From assembly GCF_001665685.1 (NCBI RefSeq), contig NZ_LZTB01000014.1:1-64000 (forward strand): a DNA stretch of 64,000 nucleotides. The letters run 5' to 3'. This DNA is from Mycobacterium sp. 852013-50091_SCH5140682. Lineage in GTDB: Bacteria > Actinomycetota > Actinomycetes > Mycobacteriales > Mycobacteriaceae. Position numbers and translations under genes: made by a program. Of this stretch, positions 42,307-55,611 are shown one piece after another (the stretch's first letter is position 1; the number at the start of each line of letters is the position of its first letter). The notes under the pieces were generated by a model. The model worked only from the letters and a program-made list of their open reading frames with translations, was not told where the DNA came from and made no database searches.

Positions 42307-42948
42307 TTATTGCCCGAGCGAGTTCTGCATGGCGCCGGCCAGCACATTGACGGCCGGGCCACCGTTGCCGGACTGACACACCTTCGCCTGCAGCAGCACG
42401 TTTTCCCGTTTTCGAGTGGTCGTGAAACATCTCCGGTCGGTGCCCGCTTCCTGCTTCACCCAGTCCGCGTCGGTGGCAGTGGCCGGCCCGCCGGTAAAAG
42501 TCCACACCTGAGTGACGAAGTTGTCCAGGTGCATCGCGCTGGTCAGTCCGGAACACCCCTGCGTACGATCCACCACGCGGTGGAACGCCCGATCGGCTGC
42601 ATCTGCGGTAGCGAACACCCCGACCGCCTGTTTGACGTAGTGGCTGTCGTCATTGGCCGAGGTCTGCGTCGTCGCACTGTTGAACGACGCCAGATCCGGA
42701 TCGTTGTACACCTCGGGCAATCCGATGTCGGCCCAGTTGTTGCACACCGGATCGTCGACCCCGAACGCCTGGAACGGAACCGTGGAGTCAGACGCCCACG
42801 TCATCGGAGCGCCGACGATGTTGCCGACCGAACCCTTCGGCAGGACCGCGTAGGACACCACCCCCGGATCCGACGGGCGGGCACCCGCTGGTGCCGCCAA
42901 GGCCAACGCGAGACCGGCCACCCCGAAACCCACAGTCAGAGCGCGCAT
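42307..42948 (-). CDS. Secreted PknH-like sensor-domain protein (Rv3705c type)
   Basis: 213 aa. A signal peptide ends AGARPSD (about residue 23). The mature part resembles the extracellular sensor domain of PknH (PF14032): about 190 residues with four Cys (VCNNW, QGCSGL, RRCFTT, AKVCQS) expected to form two disulphides. It has no kinase part. It is probably a cell-envelope protein of unknown ligand. Confidence 0.82.
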   Translation of the reverse strand: MRALTVGFGVAGLALALAAPAGARPSDPGVVSYAVLPKGSVGNIVGAPMTWASDSTVPFQAFGVDDPVCNNWADIGLPEVYNDPDLASFNSATTQTSANDDSHYVKQAVGVFATADAADRAFHRVVDRTQGCSGLTSAMHLDNFVTQVWTFTGGPATATDADWVKQEAGTDRRCFTTTRKRENVLLQAKVCQSGNGGPAVNVLAGAMQNSLGQ

Positions 42949-42965
42949 TCAACTGATCATGCCAT

Positions 42966-43484
42966 TCAGTACAGCGTGCGAGTGCAGTAGGTGCGGGCCG
43001 GTGACGGGTAGCGCCAGGCATATTCGCCGCTCGCCTTCGGGCAGCTGGAGCCGTCCTGTACGTCGTCGAGTCGCTGTGTGACCTGGACGAGTACACCGTT
43101 GCCGCGCGAGGTGCAGTCCGCCAGGCCCATGACGCCGGCGGGCACGCCCAGTTCATAGCAGTGGTACGTCACCAGATTGGGTACCAGGCACAGCCGGGCT
43201 GTGGACGGGTCGGCCAATTTGGCGGGCAGGTGCTGGTACTCGTCGCTCGGGCAGGCACCCGTGGCGTCGGCGACCGCCCCGACGGTGTAGCTGGGATCAG
43301 CGCTGCAGGCCACCTTGGCGGCGCGGGTGACATCGGGGGCAGACGGGGTGCCCGCCGGGAAGCTGACACAGTCGCCGACGGCGAAGAGTACGGCCGCGTT
43401 GCGTTCGGCTTGCCTACTGCCACAGCCGACGGCACCCGCCAGGACGGCGATCAGCACGGCAACCAGCACCCGATTGCGCGTCAT
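42966..43484 (-). CDS. Cys-rich lipoprotein (Rv3705A type)
   Basis: 172 aa from ATG 43484; an upstream GTG 18 bp away is possible. The lipobox GAVGC places the lipidated Cys at residue 21. The mature protein has about eight further Cys, suggesting disulphides, and no family I can name. It is followed 17 bp later by the PknH-like sensor gene on the same strand, probably one operon. Confidence 0.72.
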   Translation of the reverse strand: MTRNRVLVAVLIAVLAGAVGCGSRQAERNAAVLFAVGDCVSFPAGTPSAPDVTRAAKVACSADPSYTVGAVADATGACPSDEYQHLPAKLADPSTARLCLVPNLVTYHCYELGVPAGVMGLADCTSRGNGVLVQVTQRLDDVQDGSSCPKASGEYAWRYPSPARTYCTRTLY

Positions 43485-43524
43485 GGTTAGGCAGAATCTC
43501 ACGATTCACGGCGACACGCCCACA

Positions 43525-43564
43525 AAATCAGACGTCCCGGCCACCTGATGTGGTAGCCGGGACG
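43525..43564 (-). terminator. Intrinsic terminator of the Gly-rich membrane protein gene
   Basis: A 9-bp perfect stem (43533-43541 with 43556-43564), continued by an inner CCAC/GTGG, is followed on the minus strand by TCTGATTTTG. This is the best classical terminator in the window, 22 bases past the stop at 43586. Confidence 0.75.
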
Positions 43565-43585
43565 CCTGCGGACTGCAGATGTGGC

Positions 43586-43987
43586 CTAGCGCGATGGCGT
43601 GGTCGTCGGGGCACCCGGCTGACCACCCGGGCCCGCGGGGCCTCCCGGGGCGAACCCGGGGCCACCCTGGCCGCCCTGACCGCCCTGCCGTTCGGGGCCG
43701 CCGCCCTGGCCCCATCCGCCGTGGTGGTGGAACATCATTCCGGGACGTTCCCAGCCACCTCCGCCGTGGTGATGATGTCCGCCGCCCGAGTGTGCGCCGA
43801 GGAAGAATCCGGTGCCGAACACCACGAGCGTGATGAAGACGATGCCGGCGACGATGCCGACCCAGGCCACCGCCTGGAACAGTCGATTGGGCCTGCGCTC
43901 CTCGACAACGGCGGGTGCCGGCGCAGGCTCGGCGAGCGGCGCGGCCGTGGCGACCGGGCCGGTGGGTTCGGAAGATGTGTCAGTCAT
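43586..43987 (-). CDS. Small membrane protein with His- and Gly/Pro-rich tail (Rv3706c type)
   Basis: 133 aa from ATG 43987. Residues 1-40 are Pro/Ala-rich and probably cytoplasmic, then one membrane helix (AVAWVGIVAGIVFITLVVF), then an outside tail with HHHHGGGG, FHHHGG and many Gly-Gln/Gly-Pro. The His clusters could bind metal. No enzyme domain. Function unknown. Confidence 0.7.
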   Translation of the reverse strand: MTDTSSEPTGPVATAAPLAEPAPAPAVVEERRPNRLFQAVAWVGIVAGIVFITLVVFGTGFFLGAHSGGGHHHHGGGGWERPGMMFHHHGGWGQGGGPERQGGQGGQGGPGFAPGGPAGPGGQPGAPTTTPSR

Positions 43988-44053
43988 GTAACCCAGCTTG
44001 CGAGTGTCATCCAAGTGCCGATCATGAATTGGCTATGTATTAGCTGTGTATGC

Positions 44054-45193
44054 TCACCAGGGCTTTACCGGGTTTACCGCGTACTGAATCACACGGTACG
44101 GCGTGGCGCCACCGCCCGGCGTGGTATTCCACTGGCTGACGAACACGCGCACTTCGTCGAGCGTCGAGCCCGGGGAGATGTAGCCGCCGTACGGCTGCGC
44201 CAGCCGGTTGTCCTCGGGCGGCGGTAACGCGTCGGCCGGGTCCGGCCAGTCCACGCCGCCCACCACCACCGTGGTCACCGGTGCCGTGCCGAGACCGGTG
44301 GGGTCGTAGGCGACCCGGATCTCCATGTTGCCTGTGCTGGCATTGAAATACGACAGGACGGGCTTGCCGTCGACCTGCTTGATGCTCATCTCGCCGACCC
44401 GATCGGACCACAGCGGCGTCGGCGGCTTGCCCCAGCCCCCTTTTGCCGACCACCCCTGCCAGCCGGCGCGGTCGGTGAACGCCTGCGGCGTGGTTCGGTA
44501 GAGGAACACCTGCCCGCTGCGGTCGAAGTTGTTGGCGACGATGTACACCCAGCCGCTCTGCGATTCGGCGGTCGGGACGGGGTCGTAATAGCCGCTGATC
44601 TGCGACTGTCCGCCGCCCTGATAGCTCGCGGGCCGCACTGAACCCGCGACGGTCTGCCAATTGCCCCGCGAGGCATCGGCTTTCACCAGCCTGGAGTTCT
44701 GCGGACGCAGGTTGGCCGTGGTGCTCACCATCAGGTAGTTGTCCCGGTTGATCGAGACCACACCCGCGGGCAACTGCGAGCTGCCCGGCGGCGTCTTGTC
44801 GGCCAGCAACGGGGTGCCCACCACGGCTCCGGTCACGCCGTTGTAGCGGACGCCCGCTGGGTCGTCGACCGAATCCGGGTCGACGTGCAGGGCTATCGGT
44901 GCGTGCCAATTGCCGAAGCCGACGGCCTGCCCGGCGAAGCTGTCACCGCAGACCTGCAGCAGCCGCGCCGGGAACTCCATGAACTCACACAGGTCGGTCG
45001 CGCCGATCCCGTAATCCCCTGTGGGAGTGCCCGTTCCGGCCGCCGGCGCGATCCGCAGCACCTGGCCGGGGGCCAGTGGCGCCAGCACCGGACCGGGAGC
45101 GGGCGACGGTGGATCGGCGTAGGCCGTCGGCACCTGCCACAGCGACACGGCAACCGTCGCTGCGGCCGCGAGCCTCAGCAGGGCGGCGGACAC
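44054..45193 (-). CDS. Secreted DUF4185 protein (Rv3707c type)
   Basis: 379 aa, GTG start. A signal peptide ends AYADPP (about residue 26). The mature domain reads as a five-bladed propeller-like DUF4185 protein: GIGATDLCEFME and VCGDSFAG near the start, QSGWVYIVANNFDRSGQ and YGGYISPGSTLDEVRVFVSQWNT later. Proteins of this family have been linked to cell-wall glycan (arabinan) hydrolysis; I have not verified catalytic residues here. It ends the minus-strand run that begins with ask and asd, 7 bp after asd. Confidence 0.75.
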   Translation of the reverse strand: MSAALLRLAAAATVAVSLWQVPTAYADPPSPAPGPVLAPLAPGQVLRIAPAAGTGTPTGDYGIGATDLCEFMEFPARLLQVCGDSFAGQAVGFGNWHAPIALHVDPDSVDDPAGVRYNGVTGAVVGTPLLADKTPPGSSQLPAGVVSINRDNYLMVSTTANLRPQNSRLVKADASRGNWQTVAGSVRPASYQGGGQSQISGYYDPVPTAESQSGWVYIVANNFDRSGQVFLYRTTPQAFTDRAGWQGWSAKGGWGKPPTPLWSDRVGEMSIKQVDGKPVLSYFNASTGNMEIRVAYDPTGLGTAPVTTVVVGGVDWPDPADALPPPEDNRLAQPYGGYISPGSTLDEVRVFVSQWNTTPGGGATPYRVIQYAVNPVKPW

Positions 45194-45200
45194 GCCGAGC

Positions 45201-46235
<1,035 letters not shown>

Positions 46236-46239
46236 TTAC

Positions 46240-47505
<1,266 letters not shown>

Positions 47506-47581
47506 TGTCAGTCCTTCGAGAATGCGGGAATGAGTCGCATCAAGGATAAGGGAGACGTGCAGCTGGTTTTTTGTCGCCCGG

Positions 47582-48565
47582 TCAGGGCACCGTCATGAAG
47601 GTGAACGGTCGCGCCGGCTGGAACTGCGAACTCGCGTCGCCGGCGTAGACGGTCTTCTCCCCCTCGCCGAGATCGAGCCGCAGGGTGGGCGCGCCAACGC
47701 TGAAATCCAGGTTCGCCAGCTCCACCCAGAACGTGTTCGGGGACAGTGCCGACTCGAAGAAGTAGCGCCGCGCCTTGTGGTCGACGACCGTGCGCCAGCG
47801 GGTCGAGGAGATGTTCGGTTCGTCGGAGGTTGCGATGCCGTACGGGGTCGACGCGTTGCGCACCACGCTGAACACCGCGGCGACCGACAGCACCGGATCG
47901 TCGGATTTGGGAATGGCATTGATGTAGAAGGACGCCCGCACGAACCGGTCGGCGGCGCGGTTGGTGCCGGGCAGCATGACGGTGCCGCCGATCTCCTCCC
48001 AGTACTCGGTGATGGCGAGTTGCTTGGAGAAGATCGGCGAGTTGGTCATCACCTGGTACTGGCGGCCGTGGTGGATGGTCTGTCGCCCGTCGACGTACTC
48101 GACGATCGCGCTGTCGCCCGTGCCGTCGGACATGGCCAGGTGCAACGTGGCCATCCGCTGCTCACCGGGCACGTCGGCGGTGGCGACCCGCAGCGGCGTC
48201 GCGGTCAGGGCCGCGACGGCTTCAGCGACCGAGCCGAAGTTGTCCAGCACGTACTGGCCCCACAGCGCCAGCGATATGGCCGGGCCGGCAGCGTCGGCGG
48301 CTGGGTACTGCGATTCGGCGAGCCACAGCAGGTTCACCGCCAGGCCCGCCTCGTTGACCCCGTCGGTGGTGCAGATGTCGTAGCCGGTCGCCACCACGCT
48401 GCCGTACTTCGCGGTCCATTCCACCGACTCCGGTCCGGCCTGTCCGGTGCGTGCGACCCCGCGGGGCAACACCCACAGATTGGTGCCGATCTCCAGTTTC
48501 CAGTCCATCGAACGGCCGGTGACGACGCGATCACCGGTACCGAGATAGACGACGCGGGTGCACAT
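47582..48565 (-). CDS. Ntn hydrolase, choloylglycine hydrolase / penicillin V acylase family
   Basis: 327 aa. It begins MCTRVVYLG, so Cys2 is the expected N-terminal nucleophile. The family residues R-x-M-D in [10 protein letters not shown], Asn-Glu-Ala-Gly in [13 protein letters not shown] and QVMTNSP are present. It hydrolyses linear amides (bile-salt conjugates, penicillin V, acyl-homoserine lactones in other bacteria). No signal peptide, so it is probably cytoplasmic or exported in another way. It belongs to the accessory island between ask and leuA, next to the ammonium transporter. Confidence 0.88.
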   Translation of the reverse strand: MCTRVVYLGTGDRVVTGRSMDWKLEIGTNLWVLPRGVARTGQAGPESVEWTAKYGSVVATGYDICTTDGVNEAGLAVNLLWLAESQYPAADAAGPAISLALWGQYVLDNFGSVAEAVAALTATPLRVATADVPGEQRMATLHLAMSDGTGDSAIVEYVDGRQTIHHGRQYQVMTNSPIFSKQLAITEYWEEIGGTVMLPGTNRAADRFVRASFYINAIPKSDDPVLSVAAVFSVVRNASTPYGIATSDEPNISSTRWRTVVDHKARRYFFESALSPNTFWVELANLDFSVGAPTLRLDLGEGEKTVYAGDASSQFQPARPFTFMTVP

Positions 48566-48700
48566 GCGCCCAAAGGCTAGCCAGCTCGGGAGCCGGTCAG
48601 GCGTAATCCGCCCGCAACACGCGAATCCCGTGCCCGTAACAGAAGCGTCGTCTATTGACGGGGATCGGCCCGACGGGCCGCCACCCTCAGGAGATATTTG

Positions 48701-49954
48701 ATGGACACAGGAACCACGGCGTTCATGCTCTGTTGCATCATCGGGCTGACGATGATGATCCCCGGCCTTGCGCTGTTCTACGGCGGCATGGTCTCGGTGA
48801 AGAGCTCGACCAACATGATGATGATGACGTTCGGTGCGGTCGCTGTCGTCGGTGTGCTCTGGATCCTTTTCGGGTTCTCCATGACGTTCGGCACGTCGTA
48901 CGGCGGGTTCGTCGGCAGCTTCACCGAGTTCCTCGGCATGAAGAATCTGCTGGAACCGATGACCACCATCAACGGCCTGCCGGTCAGCCTTTTCTCACTG
49001 TTCCAGGCCTTGTTCGCGGCCATCACCGTGGCGCTGATCTCGGGCGCGGCCGCTGACCGGATGAAGTTCGCCGCATGGATGGTCTTCGCGACCGTCTGGG
49101 CGGTCCTCGTCTACTTTCCCGTCGCGCACTGGGTGTTCGCGGTCGACGGCACCGTGACCAAGGACTCGGTCGGCGGCTGGATCGCCAACAAGCTGCACGC
49201 CATCGACTTCGCGGGTGGCACGGCAGTGCACATCAACGCAGGCGCCGCCGCGCTGGCGGTGGCCATCGTGCTCGGCAAGGGCGCCAACTGGGGACGGCTG
49301 CGCAAGCCGCACAACGTGCCGTTGACCCTGCTGGGAGCGGGGCTGCTGTGGGCAGGCTGGTATGCGTTCAACGGCGGGTCGGCGCTGGCCGCGGGCAATT
49401 CGGCCGCCATCGTCATGGTCACCACGTTCGTCGCGACGTGTGCGGCCACGCTGGCCTGGCTCGCGGTCGAGAAACTCAAGGACGGACACGTCACGGGCGT
49501 CGGTGCCGCGGCCGGTGCCATCACCGGTCTGGTCGCCATCACCCCGGCCTGCGGTGCCGTCACACCAGTCGGTGCGATCCTGCTCGGCCTGATCGCCGGC
49601 GCGATCTGCCCGCTGGCCGTGGGCCTGAAGGAGAAGTTCGGCTACGACGACTCACTCGACGTGGTCGGGGTCCACCTTGTCGGCGGCGTCATCGGCACAC
49701 TGCTCATCGGCCTGCTGGCCAGTGACACCATGCCCAACAAGGTCAACGGCCTGTTCTACGGTGGCGGCCTCGACCAGCTGTGGCGCCAGGCCATCGCGGC
49801 AGCAGCAGTGATGGTCTATTCGTTCGTCATCGCCTACGTCATCGCGCTCGCGATCAAGAAGACGATCGGCATCCGCATCTCGCCGGAAGACGAGGAACTC
49901 GGCATCGACACCAAGGTCCACCGCGACGCCGCCTACGAGCTCGAACTCGTCTGA
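48701..49954 (+). CDS. amt: Ammonium transporter Amt
   Basis: 417 aa from ATG 48701 with AGGAGA six bases before; a TTG one codon upstream is ignored. Eleven membrane segments are expected. The Amt signature appears in GFSMTFGTSYGGFVGS, DFAGGTAVHINAGAAALAVA (the first pore His) and VGVHLVGGVIGTLLIG (the second pore His). It moves ammonium/ammonia inward at low nitrogen. The C-terminal tail with RISPEDEELGIDTKVH is the usual GlnK contact region, but no glnK gene follows. Confidence 0.95.
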   Translation: MDTGTTAFMLCCIIGLTMMIPGLALFYGGMVSVKSSTNMMMMTFGAVAVVGVLWILFGFSMTFGTSYGGFVGSFTEFLGMKNLLEPMTTINGLPVSLFSLFQALFAAITVALISGAAADRMKFAAWMVFATVWAVLVYFPVAHWVFAVDGTVTKDSVGGWIANKLHAIDFAGGTAVHINAGAAALAVAIVLGKGANWGRLRKPHNVPLTLLGAGLLWAGWYAFNGGSALAAGNSAAIVMVTTFVATCAATLAWLAVEKLKDGHVTGVGAAAGAITGLVAITPACGAVTPVGAILLGLIAGAICPLAVGLKEKFGYDDSLDVVGVHLVGGVIGTLLIGLLASDTMPNKVNGLFYGGGLDQLWRQAIAAAAVMVYSFVIAYVIALAIKKTIGIRISPEDEELGIDTKVHRDAAYELELV

Positions 49955-49982
49955 CCCACTACCGAGGAAAAATTGTCCGCAG

Positions 49983-50008
49983 CCCCACGCCGGCACGTCG
50001 GCGTGGGG
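49983..50008 (+). terminator. Terminator hairpin after amt, no U-tract
   Basis: A perfect 10-bp stem (49983-49992 with 49999-50008) and 6-base loop begins 28 bases past the amt stop. It is followed by AAATG and not a T-run, as is common for mycobacterial terminators. It separates amt from the regulator gene. Confidence 0.7.
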
Positions 50009-50041
50009 AAATGCGGCAGGATCTGGAGGGAAATACGTTAA

Positions 50042-50053
50042 ACAGGTACCTGT
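50042..50053. promoter_or_regulatory. Perfect palindrome ACAGGTACCTGT before XRE-cupin copy 2
   Basis: A 12-bp perfect palindrome lies 34 bases before the ATG of the regulator, directly after an AT-rich CGTTAA. It is a good candidate for its own operator. The core GGTAC also occurs at the copy 1 promoter (TACTGGTACG, 3468-3477). Confidence 0.5.
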
Positions 50054-50086
50054 GAGCGCCAGCCAGAATCCGAAGGCGGATTGCGC

Positions 50087-50734
50087 ATGAGTGAAGTCCC
50101 ACTACTTCGCAACAAGTCCGGCACTGCCCGTGACCGCGATCCGCAAGCCTTGGCCGATGAGCTGGAGTTCGAGGCGGCGATCGGGCGCAACGTGCGCCAG
50201 CTGCGCCAGCAGCACGGCCTGACCGTCGCCGACATGGCGGCCCGGGTCGGGATCTCCAAAGCGATGTTGTCCAAGATCGAGAACGCGCAGACCTCGTGCA
50301 GCCTGTCGACGCTTGCGTTGTTGGCCAAGGGCCTGGACGTGCCGGTGACCAGCCTGTTTCGCGGCGCGGACGTGGAACGCCCGGCCGCGTTCGTCAAGGC
50401 AGGGACCGGCGCACGGATCGTGCGCGAAGGCACGCGCGAAGGCCACGAGTACCAGCTGCTGAGCTCGTTGCGCGGCGAACACAAGCGGCTGGAATGCCTG
50501 CACGTGACGTTGTCGGAGAAGAGCCAGACCTATCCGCTGTTCCAGCATCCCGGCACCGAGTTCATCTTCATGCTCGAAGGCGTGATGGATTACAGCCACA
50601 GCCGCTCGGTGTACCGGTTGCACCCCGGCGACTCGCTGCAGATCGACGGCGAGGGCGCCCACGGTCCGACCGATCTGGTGGAGTTACCGATCCGGTTCTT
50701 GTCGGTCATCGCGTTCCCCGATTCGCAGGTCTGA
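50087..50734 (+). CDS. XRE-family regulator with C-terminal cupin (copy 2)
   Basis: 215 aa from ATG 50087 with GGCGGA six bases before. The same architecture and length as the copy at 2783-3430: HTH with SKAMLSKIENAQTS, then a cupin with HPGTEFIFMLEGVMDY. The two differ in roughly one residue in five, mostly in the first 30 residues and the linker, while the recognition helix is unchanged, so they may share operators. It sits between amt and the thiocyanate-hydrolase operon, which starts 123 bp downstream on the same strand. Confidence 0.88.
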   Translation: MSEVPLLRNKSGTARDRDPQALADELEFEAAIGRNVRQLRQQHGLTVADMAARVGISKAMLSKIENAQTSCSLSTLALLAKGLDVPVTSLFRGADVERPAAFVKAGTGARIVREGTREGHEYQLLSSLRGEHKRLECLHVTLSEKSQTYPLFQHPGTEFIFMLEGVMDYSHSRSVYRLHPGDSLQIDGEGAHGPTDLVELPIRFLSVIAFPDSQV

Positions 50735-50857
50735 CCGAGAACACCTCTGCCAGCTAAATTTTCGCGCGCGTAAGTAACGGATTTCGCCATGCGCGGGTGG
50801 CACGGTCACTAAAGTTTGGAACCGTCTGCTCGACAGTGCCCGCCGAGGGGAACTCCC

Positions 50858-51690
50858 ATGAGCACAGCCGCCGAACGCGCCGCCCACCTGGAATTGGTCG
50901 GACGGCTCAAGTCCGCCTATCCGGAGATGCCCGACGCGCCACCACCGGATCTCCTCGATCACGAGCGCTTCCTGGCGTACATGAAGACCGTCCACGACGT
51001 GGGCGGGGAGCCCGACGCTCCGATGAAGTACGAGAACAAGGATTACGAGTACTGGGAGCACATGACCTACGTCATCTGCGAGGTGCTCGCGTGGCGCGGG
51101 ATCTGGCTGTCGGAGGAACGCCGCCGCATCGGCAACGTCGACGTCGGGCGCGCGGTCTACCAGGGGTTCCCCTACTACGGGCGGTGGCTCTGGGCCGTCG
51201 CGCGGGTGTTGGTGGAAAAACACCACATCAGCCTCGGTGAGCTCACCCAGCGCATGGTCGAGGTCCAGGCCCGCTACGAGGGCGGGCTGGCGGGCCGCAA
51301 GCTCGAAGCGCAGCCGAAGTCGCAGGGCGACGGCGCGGACGTCGCACGCAACGAGCACCACATCCGGGCGGTCGGCAAGGGCGACCCGCAGGTGTATGCC
51401 GGGCAGGCGGGCGAGCCCAAGTTCCGCGTGGGCGACGCGGTGAAGGTCCGCGAACTGCCGATCCTGCTCTACACCCGCACACCCGAATACGTCCGAGGCG
51501 CCCTGGGGGAAATCGCCGAGGTCACCTACGAAAGCCCGGCGGCCGAGGACGAGACGTGGGACCGCGCCGACGCCACGCCCGAGTGGTTCTACATCGTGCG
51601 CTTCAACCAGTCCGAGCTCTGGCACGGCTACACCGGCACGGCGACCGACACCCTGCAGACCGAGATTCCCGAACGTTGGCTGGAGAAGGC

Positions 51691-51694
<4 letters not shown>
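50858..51694 (+). CDS. Thiocyanate hydrolase-type subunit, natural beta-alpha fusion
   Basis: 278 aa from ATG 50858 (GAGGGG seven bases before). Automatic pipelines would call it nitrile hydratase beta. The first 160 residues instead match the thiocyanate hydrolase beta subunit as I remember it from Thiobacillus thioparus: VHDVGGEPDAP, CEVLAWRGIWLSEERRR, YQGFPYYGRWLWAVARVLV. The last 110 residues match its alpha subunit: KFRVGDAVKVRELP, LLYTRTPEYVRGALG, YESPAAEDE, EWFY, DTLQTEIPERWLEKA. So two separate genes of Thiobacillus are one gene here, joined by a Gln/Gly/Lys linker near residue 165. The usual nitrile hydratase N-terminus (MxGxxDxGG) is missing. Substrate is inference; the fusion is seen directly. 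Confidence 0.8.
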
Positions 51695-52449
<755 letters not shown>

Positions 52450-52451
52450 CG

Positions 52452-52793
52452 ATGACTGACGACATCTCGACGCTGAAGAACATCGTCGAACGCAACCAGG
52501 TGTGGCCCCGGATGGCCGCCAAGTACGGGGTCGAGAACCCCGTGCCGCCGTGGAAGACCAGCCTCGACGGCCTCTGCGACGCCCTTGACCATTCCGCTTG
52601 CGGCACAGGCAGACTCAGCTTCAAGGAACGTCGCGACGAGGAAGACGAACTCTCGGCGACGCTATACGCGGACCTGCCCTACCCCGAGAATCAACTGGTG
52701 TCGCTGGCGCATTCGCTGCTCGTGCGCGGCGTCATCGACGAGACCGAACTGCGGCACCGCCTCGACGCGGTGCGGGCCAGGCTCGAGGCCTGA
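52452..52793 (+). CDS. Hydratase activator/cobalt-insertion protein (P15K-like)
   Basis: 113 aa from ATG 52452, with GGAG five bases before; a GTG overlapping the previous stop is also possible. It belongs to the nitrile hydratase accessory family, related to the hydratase beta N-terminal domain: RNQVWPRMAAKYGVENPVPPW, then a region ending DLPYPENQLVSLAHSLL and a helical DETELRHRL. In thiocyanate hydrolase the corresponding P15K protein is needed for cobalt insertion and cysteine oxidation. Last gene of the operon. Confidence 0.8.
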   Translation: MTDDISTLKNIVERNQVWPRMAAKYGVENPVPPWKTSLDGLCDALDHSACGTGRLSFKERRDEEDELSATLYADLPYPENQLVSLAHSLLVRGVIDETELRHRLDAVRARLEA

Positions 52794-52810
52794 GCCCGGC
52801 CGCTGCGGCA

Positions 52811-53038
52811 TTACTGATCCTGCAGGTTGGTGATGCGCCAGGCGCCGTGGTGGTTGTGCCAGCCCGGCATGACGCCCGGCGCCGGCGTGGCGTAGGTGTC
52901 GGGGCTGTACACGTGGCCGGGGCCGGTGGGGCCCTGTGCGGATGCGGTGCCGGCCAGGCCGAGCGCGACCGCGCCGACAGCTCCGGCGGAGAGGATCGGC
53001 AGAGCGGCGAACCGGATGATGCTCTTGGTGGTGATCAT
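52811..53038 (-). CDS. Small secreted protein
   Basis: 75 aa from ATG 53038 with AAAGGA seven bases before. A clear signal peptide (residues 1-34, cleavage after ASA) leaves a mature peptide of about 40 residues rich in Pro, Gly, His and Tyr (HVYSPDTYATPAPG, WHNHHGAWRI). No family recognised. It converges on the hydratase operon, with 17 bp between stops. Confidence 0.7.
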   Translation of the reverse strand: MITTKSIIRFAALPILSAGAVGAVALGLAGTASAQGPTGPGHVYSPDTYATPAPGVMPGWHNHHGAWRITNLQDQ

Positions 53039-53201
53039 TTCGAATTCCTTTGCGTCAGTGGCTATTTCGATTGTTTCTTCGGCTTGTTTCGCCGTTGAGA
53101 CAAGAATGCCGCGCAACGCCGCCCGGGTCTGTCGAGCGACTGGAGGATGTGCAGGCTGAATGTGCCGTCCCCCGATCGGAGGACGGCACCGCACGCTCAG
53201 G

Positions 53202-53232
53202 TTTGGGGTCGGACCGGGACGCGGAGTACAGT
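53202..53232 (+). promoter_or_regulatory. Probable leuA promoter, giving a leaderless leader peptide
   Basis: TACAGT (53227-53232) fits a mycobacterial -10 box and TTGGGG (53202-53207) a -35 at about 19 bp. Transcription would begin at or within a base or two of the ATG at 53238, so the leader peptide would be read from a leaderless mRNA, as is frequent in mycobacteria. Confidence 0.5.
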
Positions 53233-53237
53233 CAGCG

Positions 53238-53275
53238 ATGATGTTGACTGTGCAGCGGGTGCTCCTTCTCGGACG

Positions 53276-53291
<16 letters not shown>
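53238..53291 (+). CDS. leuA leader peptide with consecutive Leu codons
   Basis: A 17-codon frame, MMLTVQRVLLLGRRDGV, ends at TGA 53289-53291, 72 bp before leuA. Codons 9-11 are CTC CTT CTC, three leucines after Val. The following sequence forms a terminator-like hairpin. This is the classic layout of amino-acid attenuation: stalling at the Leu codons when leucyl-tRNA is short would block the terminator. Leader regulation of actinobacterial leu genes has been predicted before. Confidence 0.65.
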
Positions 53292-55172
<1,881 letters not shown>

Positions 55173-55181
55173 CTGACGGAA

Positions 55182-55198
55182 GCGTAGATCAGCTACGC
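55182..55198 (+). terminator. Weak hairpin after leuA
   Basis: GCGTAG/CTACGC (55182-55187/55193-55198) forms a 6-bp stem 9 bases past the leuA stop, with no T-run. It is a possible weak terminator; the following gene may be partly co-transcribed. Confidence 0.3.
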
Positions 55199-55224
55199 AT
55201 CCGACAATTCCAAAGGAGCCACCC

Positions 55225-55611
55225 ATGGACTGGGGATCATCGTGGGACTTTCTCTGGCACTTCCTGATCATCTTCGCGTGGATTGCATATTTGCTGGTGC
55301 TGTTCCAGATCCTGGGGGACCTGTTCTGGCGCGATCATGAGACCTCCGGCTGGATCAAGGCCGTGTGGGTGATCTTCCTGATCGTGTTCCCCTGGCTCAC
55401 GGCGTTCATCTACCTGATCGCCCGCGGCAAGGGGATGGCGCAGCGGGCGGCCACGGCCGCCGCTGCGGCCAAGCAGGAGACCGACGCCTACATCCGCGAG
55501 GCGGCCGGCCGCACACCCGCCCAGGAGATCGCCGACGCCAAGGCACTGCTCGACGCGGGAACCATCAACCAGGCCGAGTACGAGGCCCTCAAGGCCAAAG
55601 CGCTCAGCTAG
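55225..55611 (+). CDS. Small membrane protein with PLDc_N and SHOCT domains
   Basis: 128 aa, ATG with AAAGGAG before it. Two membrane helices (about 9-32 and 44-66) form the PLDc_N type hairpin around FWRDHETSGWIKAVW. The C-terminus is a SHOCT motif (IADAKALLDAGTINQAEYEALKAKAL), a short helical oligomerisation unit. Function unknown. Its stop overlaps the convergent exonuclease stop by 4 bp. Confidence 0.8.
   Translation: MDWGSSWDFLWHFLIIFAWIAYLLVLFQILGDLFWRDHETSGWIKAVWVIFLIVFPWLTAFIYLIARGKGMAQRAATAAAAAKQETDAYIREAAGRTPAQEIADAKALLDAGTINQAEYEALKAKALS

Noticed and set aside
48566..48700. GlnR-box search upstream of amt
   Set aside because: GTAACAG is present, but a full two-half-site GlnR box could not be seen with confidence, so no site is reported.
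50735..50857. Possible GlnR half-sites (GTAAC, GTCAC) before the hydratase operon
   Set aside because: Spacing does not fit the AC-n9-AC pattern I remember; chance matches are likely.
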